NCBI GenBank assembly: GCA_900323505.1
Contig: OOIN01000004.1
Span: forward strand, 62,001 to 126,000
Length of the DNA stretch: 64,000 nucleotides
Source: Ustilago trichophora
Lineage: Eukaryota > Basidiomycota > Ustilaginomycetes > Ustilaginales > Ustilaginaceae
Direction: 5' to 3'
In this document: one piece after another, positions 19,996-31,726 of the stretch
Layout of the letters: each line of letters starts with the position of its first letter
How positions within the stretch are numbered: the stretch's first letter is position 1
The notes under the pieces: generated by a model
The model's database searches: none
Told to the model about the DNA's origin: nothing
Seen by the model: only the letters and a program-made list of their open reading frames with translations
Translations under genes and position numbers: made by a program

Positions 19996-22152
19996 TCAAA
20001 ATTTGCCAGCTAGACTCCTGGCCGCTTCCGAAGCCGAAATTCTCGAACGACCGCTGGCAGTTCCTGAAGCTCCGCTGTTGAGCGTTCCAAATGGATTCGG
20101 TCTCGCAGCTCCTGCTGTGGTTGAGACAGTAGTGAGCCGATCGAGGAACATTGACTGCGTTCCAACACCACCACCACCAGGATGAGGGTTGGCGAATGGA
20201 TTCTGATGCGACGAATGCATGGATTGAGTGAGGTTCGGTGGGGAAGAGGAAGATGTCCATGCATTTGATAGTACGGGGAGAGGGGACTGGGGGCTGTGAA
20301 GCAGTGGCGGATCAGAGGTGGTTGGTGTAGAGGCGGCCGAGGAGGCGGATCGGGCCATACTTTGCGGGTTGAATGACGGCTGCGCTGGGGGTGGTGGTCT
20401 GCTGGTGTTTGGTGCCACTTCAGAAGGACGGATGAAGGGTAAGCCATCGTATCTAGACTGTGCGGAAGAAGGACGCTCTCCATTAGGACTTGCCATATCC
20501 GAATTGATATGAGCAAACGGCGGTCTTGCTGCTGACCCCAACGTCTGCGTCAACCCATGCGAGGGCCTGGCCGGCATCTGCGTCCTGCTATCCGGCCTCG
20601 TCGTATTGTCAAGTTGAGCCTTCAACTCCTTCATCTCCTTCAAGAGCTGCTTGGAAAACATGACACTACCCCTTGCATGTTCCACCAGAGCCTGCTGCAA
20701 GTCCTGATGCGCATATCGACTATGACTCTGCAAGCTGTTGTGGAGCTCTTGACTGATCTTCTTCAAGTTGTGCGCAAGCGCATGTTCGTGACGTTTAGCT
20801 TCTTCAAGCTCCTCTAGGGCGTCATCGACACGATCTGCGCGCAAGTTGCGTTGCATCTTGAGATGTTCGGCTTCTCGCTTTTTGTTGACGGTGGCTTTCT
20901 GGGCATTGTGATGCTCTTCGACGAGGGCGTTGCGGGCGAGCATGGTCTCTTTGGCTGCTCTTGCGTTGATGGATTGGTAGGCAACGGCATCACCGATGGT
21001 TAGGAGTTCAGTGTTGCTGAGCGCATCTTGAAGCTCGCCCAAGCTGCGTGCGGTGTAGGCGGTGGATTTGAGGACATAAGGAAGGCCGAGGCGTAAAGAG
21101 GGTGGACGGATCTCTTCTACAGCGCCAAGATTGTTGAGTTTGATCGACAAGTCTGAAAGTGCATTGGTGAGGGAGCGACGAGAGTGAGCGAGCTTTTCGG
21201 AAGCTTCGGCAGCGTCGGCGAATTGCATCTCGAGACGAGTGACTTCGGCTCTGGCTGCAACAAGGTCCTCGTCGTCGTCATATACACTTCTGGAAGTGCT
21301 GAGACCTTTGGAAGTGCCACCAAGGCCGAGGATACCAAAACCACCGGTGCTGATTCTGGAGCCAGCGGAGGCGGATGCGGATGTTGCCAAAACACCATTG
21401 GGAAGACCACCGGTTGCATCGACACCACCATAGGCAACCGAGGCTGCACTTGCCATGGCATTGGCAAAGCGTTTGCGAGCAGCTGAAGAGCTTCCAGTAC
21501 CGGGAGGAGTGGGCGAGTAGGCGAAATCGGCCTCGATCAAAGTGCGAGTCTCTGGATGATCTCTGAGGCTAGGCTGTGCGAGGATACGAGAGAACCACCT
21601 GGCGAGCATGAGACGGAGGATGCGGGTATCTTGCAAACCACTTGCGGTGGTGGAAGGCAGGGGCAAAGCAGGGACGATGATAGCCGGACTTGAAAGCGAG
21701 AGAGCGAGGGCAAAGAGGCAGAGTTGTCGATAGGAACGGGTGACAGCGGGGTATGCGGAAGCTCGAAAGTGGGGCAAGTTGGTATGCGCATCGAAGCGAA
21801 CGAGCAAATCCTTTTTGGCCTTTTCAATAGATTGGATGCGTACGCGGAGAAAGAGCTCTCTTGGTCTCTGGTGGGGTTGATATACGCGAGAAGGATCGTC
21901 TTGGGATCGACCGATGGATTGATGCTTGCGCTGATCCATGTTGGGATGCATTGACTCGGTGGATTGGTGGTTGTGTTGTTGATGGTGATGGTGTGCGTCG
22001 GGTGCGGATTGAGGTGTGGGTGGGACTGGCTTGTGCGAGGCTGAATGAACCGACATGGGTGGATGAGATTGATATGATGGCGCGCTGGTTTGTGTTTGTG
22101 ATGGTTGATGCCCTTGTTGGGCTGATGTAGATTGGAACGACATTGAGATCAA
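19996..22152 (-). CDS. Vps17-like PX-BAR sorting nexin (retromer)
   Basis: Single-exon gene of 718 residues. A PX domain lies at about 98-212 (LFLRVRIQSIEKAKKDLLV, TNLPHFRASAYPAVTRSY, IVPALPLPST, DHPETRTLIEADFAYSP). This pattern, with an IVPALP loop and an F-x-Y-x-P end, is that of fungal Vps17. A long helical region at about 300-545 (RLEMQFADAAEASEKLAH, EEAKRHEHALAHNLKKISQEL) is the expected BAR domain. Vps17 pairs with Vps5 on endosomes to tubulate membranes for retrograde transport to the Golgi. Glu/Gln/Ser/Pro-rich tails flank the core. The in-frame ATG at 22143 is an alternative start three codons downstream. Confidence 0.82.
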   Translation of the reverse strand: MISMSFQSTSAQQGHQPSQTQTSAPSYQSHPPMSVHSASHKPVPPTPQSAPDAHHHHQQHNHQSTESMHPNMDQRKHQSIGRSQDDPSRVYQPHQRPRELFLRVRIQSIEKAKKDLLVRFDAHTNLPHFRASAYPAVTRSYRQLCLFALALSLSSPAIIVPALPLPSTTASGLQDTRILRLMLARWFSRILAQPSLRDHPETRTLIEADFAYSPTPPGTGSSSAARKRFANAMASAASVAYGGVDATGGLPNGVLATSASASAGSRISTGGFGILGLGGTSKGLSTSRSVYDDDEDLVAARAEVTRLEMQFADAAEASEKLAHSRRSLTNALSDLSIKLNNLGAVEEIRPPSLRLGLPYVLKSTAYTARSLGELQDALSNTELLTIGDAVAYQSINARAAKETMLARNALVEEHHNAQKATVNKKREAEHLKMQRNLRADRVDDALEELEEAKRHEHALAHNLKKISQELHNSLQSHSRYAHQDLQQALVEHARGSVMFSKQLLKEMKELKAQLDNTTRPDSRTQMPARPSHGLTQTLGSAARPPFAHINSDMASPNGERPSSAQSRYDGLPFIRPSEVAPNTSRPPPPAQPSFNPQSMARSASSAASTPTTSDPPLLHSPQSPLPVLSNAWTSSSSPPNLTQSMHSSHQNPFANPHPGGGGVGTQSMFLDRLTTVSTTAGAARPNPFGTLNSGASGTASGRSRISASEAARSLAGKF

Positions 22153-23149
22153 GATTAAAGTCGTAGCATATTGACGGTGAGTGTAGGAACGTTAGCTCGG
22201 CCGCCTCTACGCTAGCTAGACAATGTGGACAATGTGGACCAAAGGGATGATAGGCAAGAAGTGTATGTGTTGCACAGGCCATTCGCGTGTCTGACAAGTA
22301 AGTGTGTCTCTATTCTCTCGCGCGAAATTTGGCCTCCACTCGTTGATGCTGCGTGTCGCTGTTTGTGTGTTTGAATTGAGTTTGGCCTTCATGAACATGA
22401 TGCTTGCTTGGCAATTTGGCTGTGACAAACACTCTTGTGACACTGCAACACGCTAAGTACACACAGAGTATGTGTACAGGGTACCTTTGGCGAGGCAGGT
22501 AATTCCGGCCATTCGTCAAATGAACGAGAATCGCGTCTATGTTTTCCGCTGGCTGGCTGGCGGTGAATCGCGTTGGTTTCAAAAACAGCTGCTGCTGCGT
22601 CAAAATATTAATAGTCAACTTGGCCATTGAATCCCAAATACACACTCACACACTCTGTATTGAATGTAGGATGAATCTGCGTCGCGCTTGGTCCACTTTG
22701 CTAGTTTTCACTCTGCACTGTACTGTACTATTGTCTCAACACTTGGCAACTCGGCTTCTGCTTTCTTCCTCCACCCTCTTCCTCTATCATCATCATCATC
22801 ATCAACAACAACAACAACAAGAACCTCACACACTTGCATCCTCTCTCACCATACCTTTGACTCATTCACTCTCTCACTCTCGAGCGGGGATTCGGCAGTT
22901 CAATACGGCTCAAATCAGCTCAGCTTGACACTCCAATACGCCAACAATACAAGCCTTCGCTCCGTTTGGGTCAGCCTCTTTCTGCTCTTGACTCACCATC
23001 ACACCGCTGCTCCTTGCTCCTCCATCTCCATCCTCACAATCAATCGCTACCAAAGCATCCCTGCATCCAATCAACACCGCACCATTCCGCATCGCCTTTC
23101 GCATTCTCAACCAACTCAGCCTCGACTCTCCCTCTCAACATCTCCAACC
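22153..23149. other. Divergent promoter region between Vps17-like and SWIB genes
   Basis: About 1 kb. It contains a CACTGTACTGTACTA motif at 22716-22730, CAT and CAA trinucleotide runs at 22787-22820, and a C/T-rich leader before the SWIB ATG. An open frame from 22688 continues in frame into the SWIB protein but lacks conserved residues before 23150. Confidence 0.55.
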
Positions 23150-24232
23150 ATGTCTCAGCAACAGCCTCTCGACCCGGCCATCGTCGCCCTCCTTCGCCCC
23201 TCCATCATCCAGATCCTCAACAACGCAGATCTCAGCTCCATCTCGGCCAAAAAGGTTCGTGCACAGCTTGCTCAGCTTCCACCACACGCACTTCCACCCA
23301 CACTCGACCTTTCCGCAAGCAAGAAGCAAGTCGACGAAGTCATCCGTGACTGCTTTGACCAGATCTCCAAAAACATGCCCGCTCCTCCACAACCTCCCTC
23401 TTCTTACAACGCTGCCTCGGCACCACCCTCTGGCGGCCTTGCTCTTCCAGGTCTCGGTGGTATACGGGGTGGACACACCGCTCCTCCCTCTAGCACCTCA
23501 TCCAACCCATCCAAGCCCGCTCCTCCTCCCAAGTCCACTCCCGCAAAACCTGCTCCCGCATCCAACGGCACAAAGCCAAAAGCAGAGCCCAAGCCCAAGA
23601 AGAAGGCCACCAAAAAGCGTGCCGTCGCCGACGACGATGACGACGATGAGCCTCGCAAGAAGAGGGCTGCCAACCCCAACAACCCTTTCAACAGGCCCCT
23701 TGTCCTCTCTCCCAAGCTCGCCGAGGTTTGCGGTGGAAATGAGGTACGTATCGGCCCCCCCCCCCCCTTCCGCACTGCATTGCAGCACTGCTGCCGAATG
23801 GCGTGCAATGGACTGCTAACCCTTTTCTTTCTATTCCCTATTCATGGATCCGCTGTCATAGATGCCACGACACGCCGTCGTCAAGCAGCTTTGGGCTTAC
23901 ATCAAGTCAAATAATCTTCAAAACGAGAGCAACAAGCGTCAAGTGAGTAGCCGTAGCCACGCTCAAATTCCACCTAACTCTGCTTTCAAATTCGAGTCAC
24001 TGACATTCCCGCTTCTTCATCCGATAGATTCTATGCGATGCCAAGCTCACATCCATCTTTGGCAAAGAAGCCGTAGAGTAAGTCCAGTCTCCAAAAAGGA
24101 ATCATCTCCTTCCGCACTTGTTCCGCTCATACTAACACCGTTCACTTTCCACCTCTCTCTATTGTGCACTGCAGCTCCTTCGAGATGGCCAAGCTCATCG
24201 GTTCCCACCTCACCAAGAAGGACGACGCATGA
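23150..24232 (+). CDS. DEK_C and SWIB/MDM2 domain protein (four exons)
   Basis: Exons 23150-23743, 23862-23942, 24028-24077 and 24175-24232 give 260 residues; all introns are GT-AG and restore one frame. The N-terminus (residues 5-65; IIQILNNADLSSISAKKVRAQL) matches a DEK C-terminal-type domain. The middle is basic and proline-rich with a KKKATKKR patch and an acidic run. The C-terminal SWIB domain is spread over the exon joints: RPLVLSPKLAEVCGGNE, MPRHAVVKQLWAYIKSNNLQ, ILCDAKLTSIFGKEAV, then SFEMAKLIGSHL. The layout resembles yeast Uaf30/Tri1. Uaf30 is part of the RNA polymerase I upstream activating factor, so a nuclear or nucleolar role is likely but not proven. Confidence 0.87.
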
Positions 24233-24810
24233 CCGCCCTTCCGCTCGCCAACATCAATCTCATCATCAACAACCCTACAATCAACTCAGAAACCCTCCAC
24301 CAATGACGTCGCCCAAGTGCCGACTCAGTGTTACAAATACCGCCTTCGTCAGCATGCGGCACATCCCCATTCATACCCGCTCCCCTTTCTGACATCTTAG
24401 CGCGCGCGCGCACACACACACACACACGCGAGGCGATTTGAGCCTCGCAAAACTGCCCAGTCTACTCTCTTTTCCCTTTACCCCTCAGCGTGCAAACTGT
24501 AGGCAATCCCGAAAGCAATGCCACCTTCTCTGGCGCTTCTACCCAACCATCCACACCCTTGTACTCTAATCTCAAACCCACCCAAATGTCGCGACGTAAT
24601 GATTCTTGCTTAGCCACTCTCTTCTCATCACTTGTTTCGCACAGGCTTGGACGGTGAATCCATGATCGAGGCAAAGATGGATTCGAGATGCAGGTACAAA
24701 TACACGATGACATGGGTTTTGCGAGACAGAAACGAAGAGAGCAAAACCGTTTCTTCTTCTAAAGTTGGCATCTATTCAGAGACTCTACTCTTTTTACACA
24801 ACCATGCATT
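24233..24810. other. Convergent 3' region with alternating purine-pyrimidine tract
   Basis: Between the SWIB and REX4 stops. At 24401-24430 a (CG) run passes into a (CA) run and back to CGCG, about 30 bp of strict purine-pyrimidine alternation. No gene was recognised. Confidence 0.6.
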
Positions 24811-25992
24811 TTACATGGAGTCTTTCCACCAATCAGCCTTGGCTGCCATTCGAGGTTTCAACCGTACCGTTTCTTGCAATGCATTGCCAGCTGCTGTTGT
24901 CGATGAGCTCGACAAGTTCCTCCTTGTACTAAGGGCTGGTGAAGCTGCATTTACCGATTCGCCATTTGCTGGAGGTTTCCAAACCTTGTTGTTACTATTT
25001 CCCATCGCCCTCGCACCACCACCACCTCCACCGTGATGACCCCCTTTGCCACGCAGAACTTCATCCCATTTCGACTTTTGACTGCGAAAAATCGCCATTG
25101 TCGCCCTAGCATCTTCCACCGAAGAATGCGCTTCTCCTTCCATTTGAATATCGATCCCCAACACCAACTTTGCCAACTTTTTCAAACTAGGATATTTGGT
25201 CTTGGCGAGATCTCGCAAAGGTTGAAACGTCGACGTATCCCTAACAAGCGGCTTGGGATGGGACAACAACAAAGCCTTTAAATCATTCTGAATCGCATGT
25301 CCCACCAACACTTTGCCCTTTATAAGGTTGGCAACTTCCCCCTGAACCTCATGGAAACTAGGCGCATTCTTGAGATCCTTGGGTCGTACTCCAGAGACCC
25401 AGGTTCGATAATCGGTCACTTTTTCTTGAGGTCGTACGAAACGGTCCATGATGAGGGCTCCGTGGAAGTTTACGATGGATACACGAGCAAGGATGGATTC
25501 GCAGCCCTTTTCTCCAACTCCGACCATCTCGCAGTCAATGGCGAGATAGTTTCCTGGCTCCTTTTTGGTCGGATTGGCATCCGAAGGCAGACCACCGAGA
25601 ATCACTTTTTTCTTCAACTTGGCATCCATGATCCCTTCCCACTCGCCACTGCGTGAAATTTTGTCAGAGGCACTCTGTCGGACAAGTTCGAGATCCTGCG
25701 GTGAAATGTCCTCGGCAAACCATGGTAGAGATGTGGGTGCCGGACTCGAGGCTCGACTGCCTTCCGATTCGTTTGCAGCGGTAACAGTGGTGGCGGTTCG
25801 CCTGGACTTGGGGTGTGATGTTGTTGAAGCTTTGCGACGACCAGATGGCGAGCTGGTGGTGTTGGTGGTGGAGGAAGAGGAAGTGGAAGCGTCAGAGTTG
25901 AGCGTCTTTTTGAGGGCTTTCCAGTTGCTTCCAGCCCCGCCTCCGCCTCCGCCTCCGCCGCCGATGGTGTTGTAAGAAGATCCTCGCTTCAT
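24811..25992 (-). CDS. REX4: RNA exonuclease 4 (DEDDh family)
   Basis: From the ATG at 25992 the protein has 393 residues and starts MKRGSSYNTIGG with a glycine run. SNWKALKK near residue 25 is typical of Rex4 N-termini. The exonuclease domain begins YLAIDCEMVGVG (ExoI motif, D and E catalytic), continues GHAIQNDLKALLL (ExoII, D) and ends AHSSVEDARATMAIF (ExoIII, H and D), so all DEDDh residues are present. Yeast Rex4 acts in the nucleolus on pre-rRNA processing in the ITS1 region. The open frame extends 150 codons upstream, but that part has no similarity and includes leader-like sequence. Confidence 0.92.
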   Translation of the reverse strand: MKRGSSYNTIGGGGGGGGGAGSNWKALKKTLNSDASTSSSSTTNTTSSPSGRRKASTTSHPKSRRTATTVTAANESEGSRASSPAPTSLPWFAEDISPQDLELVRQSASDKISRSGEWEGIMDAKLKKKVILGGLPSDANPTKKEPGNYLAIDCEMVGVGEKGCESILARVSIVNFHGALIMDRFVRPQEKVTDYRTWVSGVRPKDLKNAPSFHEVQGEVANLIKGKVLVGHAIQNDLKALLLSHPKPLVRDTSTFQPLRDLAKTKYPSLKKLAKLVLGIDIQMEGEAHSSVEDARATMAIFRSQKSKWDEVLRGKGGHHGGGGGGARAMGNSNNKVWKPPANGESVNAASPALSTRRNLSSSSTTAAGNALQETVRLKPRMAAKADWWKDSM

Positions 25993-26707
25993 TGTGTTCC
26001 CAGCAAAGATGATTCGTGGCTGCTTGTACGGTGGCCTAATCTGGGAAGGTGGACGACAATTTGCAAACGAAGGCGGCTGCGCCACAGGTTTGGCTTTGAG
26101 GTGGCCCGGAGCTTTGAGCGTAAATTTAAACGGCAAAAGGTGGCAAAGACTAGCTAGCGGTTGACCAACTGACCATCGCACGCTGGAAATGACAAGCAAA
26201 CGGTGCAAGATGGTGGAAGAAGCTCGAACCGACTTGTATGCAGTCGGGGATTCTATGGCGATTGCTTGATGATGAAGCTGGTCTGTAACGACGGAGCAGA
26301 AGTAGGCTGGAAGTAAATTGCAAAGGTTTCGTTTCTTTCCTCTTGCGGTCTCCGATCTGAAATAGGGAGAAGGTGATGGATGTGCAAGGAGGATGAGCAA
26401 GAGGAGATAGAAAGGAGAAGGATGGTGAAGGCGGGCGCGCAAGGAAGTTTAAGGTGAAGGTGTGCTGTGCTGTATTTGTGGGTGTGGAGTGCTGATACGC
26501 GAAAAATGCGAAACGTTCCAAAAAAAATGTAGACCCTGATGTGGTCAAAGTCATGCTTACAAATGTTCTCTTCGCTCTGCGCCTCCACTCGCGTCTTTGC
26601 GGGATCAAGTTGAGTGCAACTCGGCACGGCCAGATAAGAAGAAATGCGGGGAGCACTGCACTCCAATTGAGTTTATCGAGCAACTATCATCTACCGTCCA
26701 TTCAATC
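25993..26707. other. Divergent promoter between REX4 and hydroxyacid dehydrogenase genes
   Basis: About 715 bp of 5' sequence shared by the two genes. Open frames in it on both strands are extensions of the flanking genes without conserved motifs. No further feature was recognised. Confidence 0.5.
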
Positions 26708-28011
26708 ATGCAGACTCTTCGTCCCATCACACGCCTCAGTGGCCAATCAGCTATCGTTCGCACACAGTCTAGCCTGCTCTCTCGCAGTCACTTCCACTCG
26801 ACCGCCGCCTACGCAGCGGCTGCAGCTTCCACCGGCAAACCCAAGGTGCTGCTTCTCGATCAAATCAAACTGGCAACCACAGAACTTGGTCAACTTTCAA
26901 ATGTAGCAAATCTCGTCGAATCTACCGCAAAGACACGCCAGGAGCTCGTCGAAAAGTTCAAGAGCGGCGGCGAGTACTCGGATGTGGTAGGCATCTATCG
27001 TCATTTCGGTGGTGCACGCTCGATCAAGATTACCGGCCGTTTCGACAAAGAACTCGTAGCTCAGCTCCCCAGCAGCTTGCGTTACATTGTACACAATGGT
27101 GCAGGATACGATCAGCTCGATATACAGGCGCTGTCACAGAAGGGCGTTCAGGCTTCCAACGTGCCTTCTGCTGTTGACGATGCTACCTCGGATGTTGCAC
27201 TTTACCTTTTGCTTGGAGCACTTCGACGATTCCCACTCGCCAAGGCACAGATGAACCAAGCCAAATTCAACTCTGCCTTCCCCTTCCTCGATGCAAGAGA
27301 CCCGCGTGGAAAGACGCTCGGCATTGTCGGTGCGGGAGGCATCGGGCGCGCATTTGCGTACAAGGCATCGCACGCGCTCGGTATGAAGGTCATCTACCAC
27401 AACCGCAACCAACTTAGCAAAGACGTCGAATCTCAGGCAGCAAAGGGAGGCATGGAGTACGTAAAATCTCTCGACGAGCTGCTTGAACGATCCGATGTCG
27501 TTTCGCTACACTGTCCTCTCACGCCTGCTACCAAGGGTCTCATCGGAAGAGAACAGCTGCAAGCAATGAAAAAGCACGCCATCCTGATCAACACAGCACG
27601 AGGTCCCATAGTAAAGGAAGAGGAGCTGGCACAGGCTCTCGAAGAAGGCATCATTGCAGGTGCCGGGTTGGACGTGTTTCAGGCTGAGGTAAGTATCGAA
27701 ACCGGCATTCTGGTATTCTTCGTGTCATGCTGTGGAAAAGTTGCTGACCTTGTGGTACTATTTTGTGACTTTCAATTCCGGTATCGTGTGTGTGTATGTG
27801 TGTGTGTGGGTAATGACGACAGCCCAAGATTCACGACAGGCTCTTTGCGCTCAGAGATTCCAAGGTCGAGTTGCTTCCACATGTGGGCACACTGACGTTG
27901 GAAACGCAGACAGAGATGGAAGCAGTCTGCCTTCGCAACCTCATGAAAGGTCTCGAGACCGGTAAGCTCGGCTTCACTGTTCCTGAGCAGAAGCATGTCG
28001 AGTTCCACTAG
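26708..28011 (+). CDS. D-2-hydroxyacid dehydrogenase / glyoxylate reductase-like, probably mitochondrial (two exons)
   Basis: Exons 26708-27688 and 27823-28011 (intron 27689-27822, GTAAGT donor, ACAG acceptor) give 389 residues. The first 30 residues are basic and hydroxylated (RPITRLSGQSAIVRTQSSLL), as in a mitochondrial presequence. The Rossmann loop GIVGAGGIGRAFAYKA is near residue 203. The catalytic set is present: Arg in INTARGP, Glu in FQAEPKIH (formed across the splice joint) and His in LLPHVGT. Closest yeast relative by style is Gor1, which reduces glyoxylate to glycolate with NAD(P)H; other hydroxyacid substrates are possible. The intron contains a (TG) repeat. Confidence 0.88.
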
Positions 28012-28678
28012 GCGTTTCGAAAGAACGCCGATAGAAAAGAAAGCTGTGATAGAGATGCAAAGTCTCTCTGCTGTGACACGCACAATTCAACACAATTTCC
28101 TTTCGGATTTTTTATTTATTAATATGTTTTTTTTATGTGGTTGATCACCACAGCATGCCCAACTACGCCAAAAAAGTGATATGTTGCGCTCATCGTGAAT
28201 CTCTGCCAAGCCGAACAAGTTTCTGTTTCTCGGCATCTATCACCACGCGGTTTTTCTCCAGTCTGGTGTTGATCACAGCGAATGCCCTTATCGAGCATGT
28301 TTTCAGCTGAAAGAGTTTTAGAGTCAAAGGAGGCCGCTGTTGTGTTTGTACGGGGCGCTGGAGCTGCGCTTCGCCCCGGTCAAAGGTGCACACCCGAGGC
28401 TGCCATTCCGTGATGATGGTGCGGTCTTCCATCAAGCATGCAGTGAGGGCTTCCTTGCTTCCTCCATCCTTCGTGAGCGACCATCCCGACCCTCTTCACC
28501 TTAAATCAGAGCTCTGACTGGATCTGGTTACCCAGCTTGCGCAGCTTCCCGCGACGCGCAGACTTGTCCAACCTTCTCAAAACCAGCCTTCTCACGCCGC
28601 TGGAGCAAGCGCACGTCCGGGCTAGCTGCCTAACAAAGCCTGTTGTGACCTGCGAGCTTGGTCTGGGAATAGTTCAGC
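28012..28678. other. Intergenic region upstream of the glucanase gene
   Basis: About 670 bp, starting with a T-rich segment (28105-28138) that probably covers the dehydrogenase 3' UTR. The rest is expected to hold the promoter of the GH55 gene. No gene was recognised. Confidence 0.5.
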
Positions 28679-31600
28679 ATGCTGCTCACTCGCAGAGGGA
28701 AGCAACGCACGTCTCCCACAATCACCGCCATCAACCCGGCCATCTGCATCTTGCTCTTGCTCACCGCTTGTGGCCTCGTTACATGTGATGCATACAGCAA
28801 GCCTCAAGCCGATGCGCAAGGTAGCCTTACTCTTGTAGGCCACAATATCGATGCGGTGAATCGGGCAGTGTCTGCGTCATACCATCCACAAGACTCGGAC
28901 TCTGCCGTTCAGCTCAACACCCCAGGGTCCGAATCGTCCACGAGCCCTCCACTTCAGGAAACGGTGAGACGAGATTCCTTTCCCGATATCCAGCTTGACA
29001 ACACCCCGTCATCACCACCTTTTGCAAATCAAGAAGAACTGGCCTTGGCTCAACATACCCTTCCCAGCGTCTTGAAAGTCACAGCAAGCGGCCTCACCGG
29101 TGTTGCGGAAGCAGGTAAGAGCCTCTTTGATGGCATCGCACAAGTCCTTCAACAGAGCCAATTCGCTTGGGCCAATCTGGAGAACGCTGCAAACCTAACG
29201 CGACTCGTTCAAGAATCCCTCTCGAACCGCTTTGGAGACCAGATCTTCTCTTCTCCCTTCTCGCTCAGCATCAACGGCAGCATGCAAACGGAGCCGTCCA
29301 CCAACGCGAGCCAAGCAAGTGCGAGCAGAGCTAACGAAACCTTTTGGTTCGAGCTCGTCGAACATAACGGTAACGCAACGTATAACCCGAATCCGAGCAC
29401 TTATCAGGTCTATCGTAATGTGAAGGACTTTGGCGCCAAGGGAGAGTAAGTAACAAGGTGTGATAGGCTCCACTATGGAATCATCAAAGCAAGCGTGCTG
29501 ACAGCATCTCTTTTTGCCTCTCATCCTCTCAGTGGTGTTACAGATGACACGAACGCCATCAACCAGGCCATAAGCCAAGGCAATCGATGTGGCCAAGGCT
29601 GTGGCAGCTCCACTATCTCGCCCGCCGTGGTCTACTTCCCACCAGGCACATATCTCGTTTCGTCTCCGATCGTGTCCTACTACTATACCCAGCTGATGGG
29701 AAGCGCCATCGACAGGCCAACTCTGCTTGCAGCTCCAACGTTCCAGGGTATCGCCGTGATCGATGAGGACCCATACTCTTCCGATGGCTCCAATTGGTAC
29801 ATCAACCAGAACAACTTCTTCCGCGCCGTCTACAACTTCAAGATCGACCTTACGCAGATGCCGCCTTCGTCTGGCACCGGCATTCACCATCAGGTGAGCC
29901 AGGCCACCGGCCTCTTCAACGTCCACTTTGAAATGCGGCAGGACGCCGACAACAATGCCCAGCAAGGCATCTTTATGGAAAACGGCAGTGGAGGCTTCAT
30001 GACTAACCTCTCGTTCCGGGGCGGAAGATACGGTGCCTATGTTGGCAATCAGCAGTTCACTGTTCGCAACAGCTCCTTCGAAAATTGCCAAACCGCCATC
30101 TCACAGGCTTGGAACTGGGGCTGGTCGTACCACGACATTCATGTCACCAACTGCACCTTGGGCCTCGAGATGCGTACGAGTCCAAATCCAGCATCGGGGA
30201 GTCAAGGCGCTGCTTCCGTATTGGCGTACGACTGGACCCTGTATAACGTCGACACCGCATTCAACATCACCACTCCCGACTCGGGCACTCTTATTCTTGA
30301 CAACATTGCCATTGAGAACGTCGGCGCCGTCGTGACGTCTGGCAACGCTGTCGATGCACCGATTCTGCTCGTAGGCTCTGAAGGGCCTTCTGTCATCCAA
30401 AGCTGGGTACAAGGCTCCACTGTCGAAGGCAAGCAGCTGCTCGAGGACGTTCAGAGCGTCTCGACGATCGACATTCAACGACCCTCGTCCTTGGTCAAGG
30501 TGGACAACCCTTCGCAGCCTTGGTTTAGCCGAAGCCGTCCGCAGTACGAATCGGCGAACCTTTCCGATTTTGTCAACGTGAAGAACCTTGGCTGTGCCGG
30601 AGATGGTAAGACCGACGACTCGAAAGCCTTGCAGCAGATTCTCGACGACAGTGCTGGCAAAAAGATTGTCTACGTGCCTCAGGGGACCTACTACCTCGAG
30701 TCGACTGTCACCTTTCCACCTGGCACAAAAATCGTAGGCGAGGTCTGGCCTGTCCTGATGGGCGGTGGTCCACTCTTCCAGAACGCCTCTGATCCTCGAC
30801 CTGTCGTACGCATCGGTTGTCCTGGCGACTCTGGCATTATGGAAATCTCCGATATGATCTTCTCGACACGTGGACCTGCACCTGGCGCCATCATTGTCGA
30901 GTGGAACATCCGAGAACAAGAAGGCACACAAGGCTCCGCCGCCATCTGGGACAGCCATATCCGAGTAGGCGGGTTCGCAGGCACCAACCTCGAAGCAGAT
31001 CGCTGTGCCCGCGAGCAACCCTTGAGCGACGCCTGCCGAGCCAGCTTCCTCAACCTTCACCTGACGCCCAATTCGAGCGCATATCTCGAAAACATGTGGG
31101 TGTGGGTAGCAGACCATGATCTGGACTATGGCGATCGTGCTCAAGTCAACCTTGTCTCTGGGCGTGGAGTACTGATCGAATCTTCCGAGGGACCAGTCTG
31201 GATGTACGGTGGCGCATCCGAGCACGCCGTCTTGTACCAGTACAACATTTTCAACGCCAACAACGTCTTTATCTCTTTGGCACAGACCGAAACTGCCTAC
31301 TTCCAAGGCACAGGTCGAGCAGTGGCCAGTGCCGAAGAGCCCCTCTCCATCGCCACCTATCACGATCCCAATTTTAACCTCTCGTCCTCCGCATCTTCCT
31401 CTTCACCGTTCTCCGATCCAGACGATCCATACGAGAATCGCGGTTTGGGCATGCGCATCGCAAATAGCACCAACGTCTTCGTCTACGGCGCAGGCTTCTA
31501 TTCGTTCTTCAACAACTACGATCAGTCCCAGGTCTCCGCCAGAAGGTCGCAAAAGAGGATTCTCTGGTTGCAAGACTTGAATCAAGACGCCAACGTATGG

Positions 31601-31726
31601 GTGCTCAATCTCAATACGGTCGGCGTGGAGAAGATGGTCACCGTGGATGGGACAGATACTGTTGACGAAGGCGGGCTCAGGAATGGGTTTGGAAACACGC
31701 TGGCTGTCTGGGCTTCCCAACTCTAG
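28679..31726 (+). CDS. Secreted exo-beta-1,3-glucanase-like protein, GH55 family (two exons)
   Basis: Exons 28679-29445 and 29533-31726 (87-nt intron, GTAAGT donor, CTCAG acceptor) give 986 residues. A basic N-terminus (LLTRRGKQR) precedes a hydrophobic stretch AICILLLLTACGLV, a signal peptide or anchor. Two pectate-lyase-like right-handed beta-helices are visible: the first opens FGAKGDGVTDDTNAI (the Asp codon spans the intron), the second LGCAGDGKTDDSKAL near residue 603. This tandem is the hallmark of GH55, fungal exo- and endo-beta-1,3-glucanases acting on cell-wall or host glucan. About 220 residues between the signal and the first helix have no match I recognise and are rich in N-x-S/T sites. 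Confidence 0.9.

Noticed and set aside
22688..23149. N-terminal extension of the SWIB protein by 154 codons
   Set aside because: The extension is Ser/His/Thr low complexity from a C/T-rich leader, and the DEK_C domain begins right after the ATG at 23150.
29195..31363. Long minus-strand frames of 298 and 420 codons
   Set aside because: They are antisense shadows of the GH55 glucanase exons with no conserved motifs.
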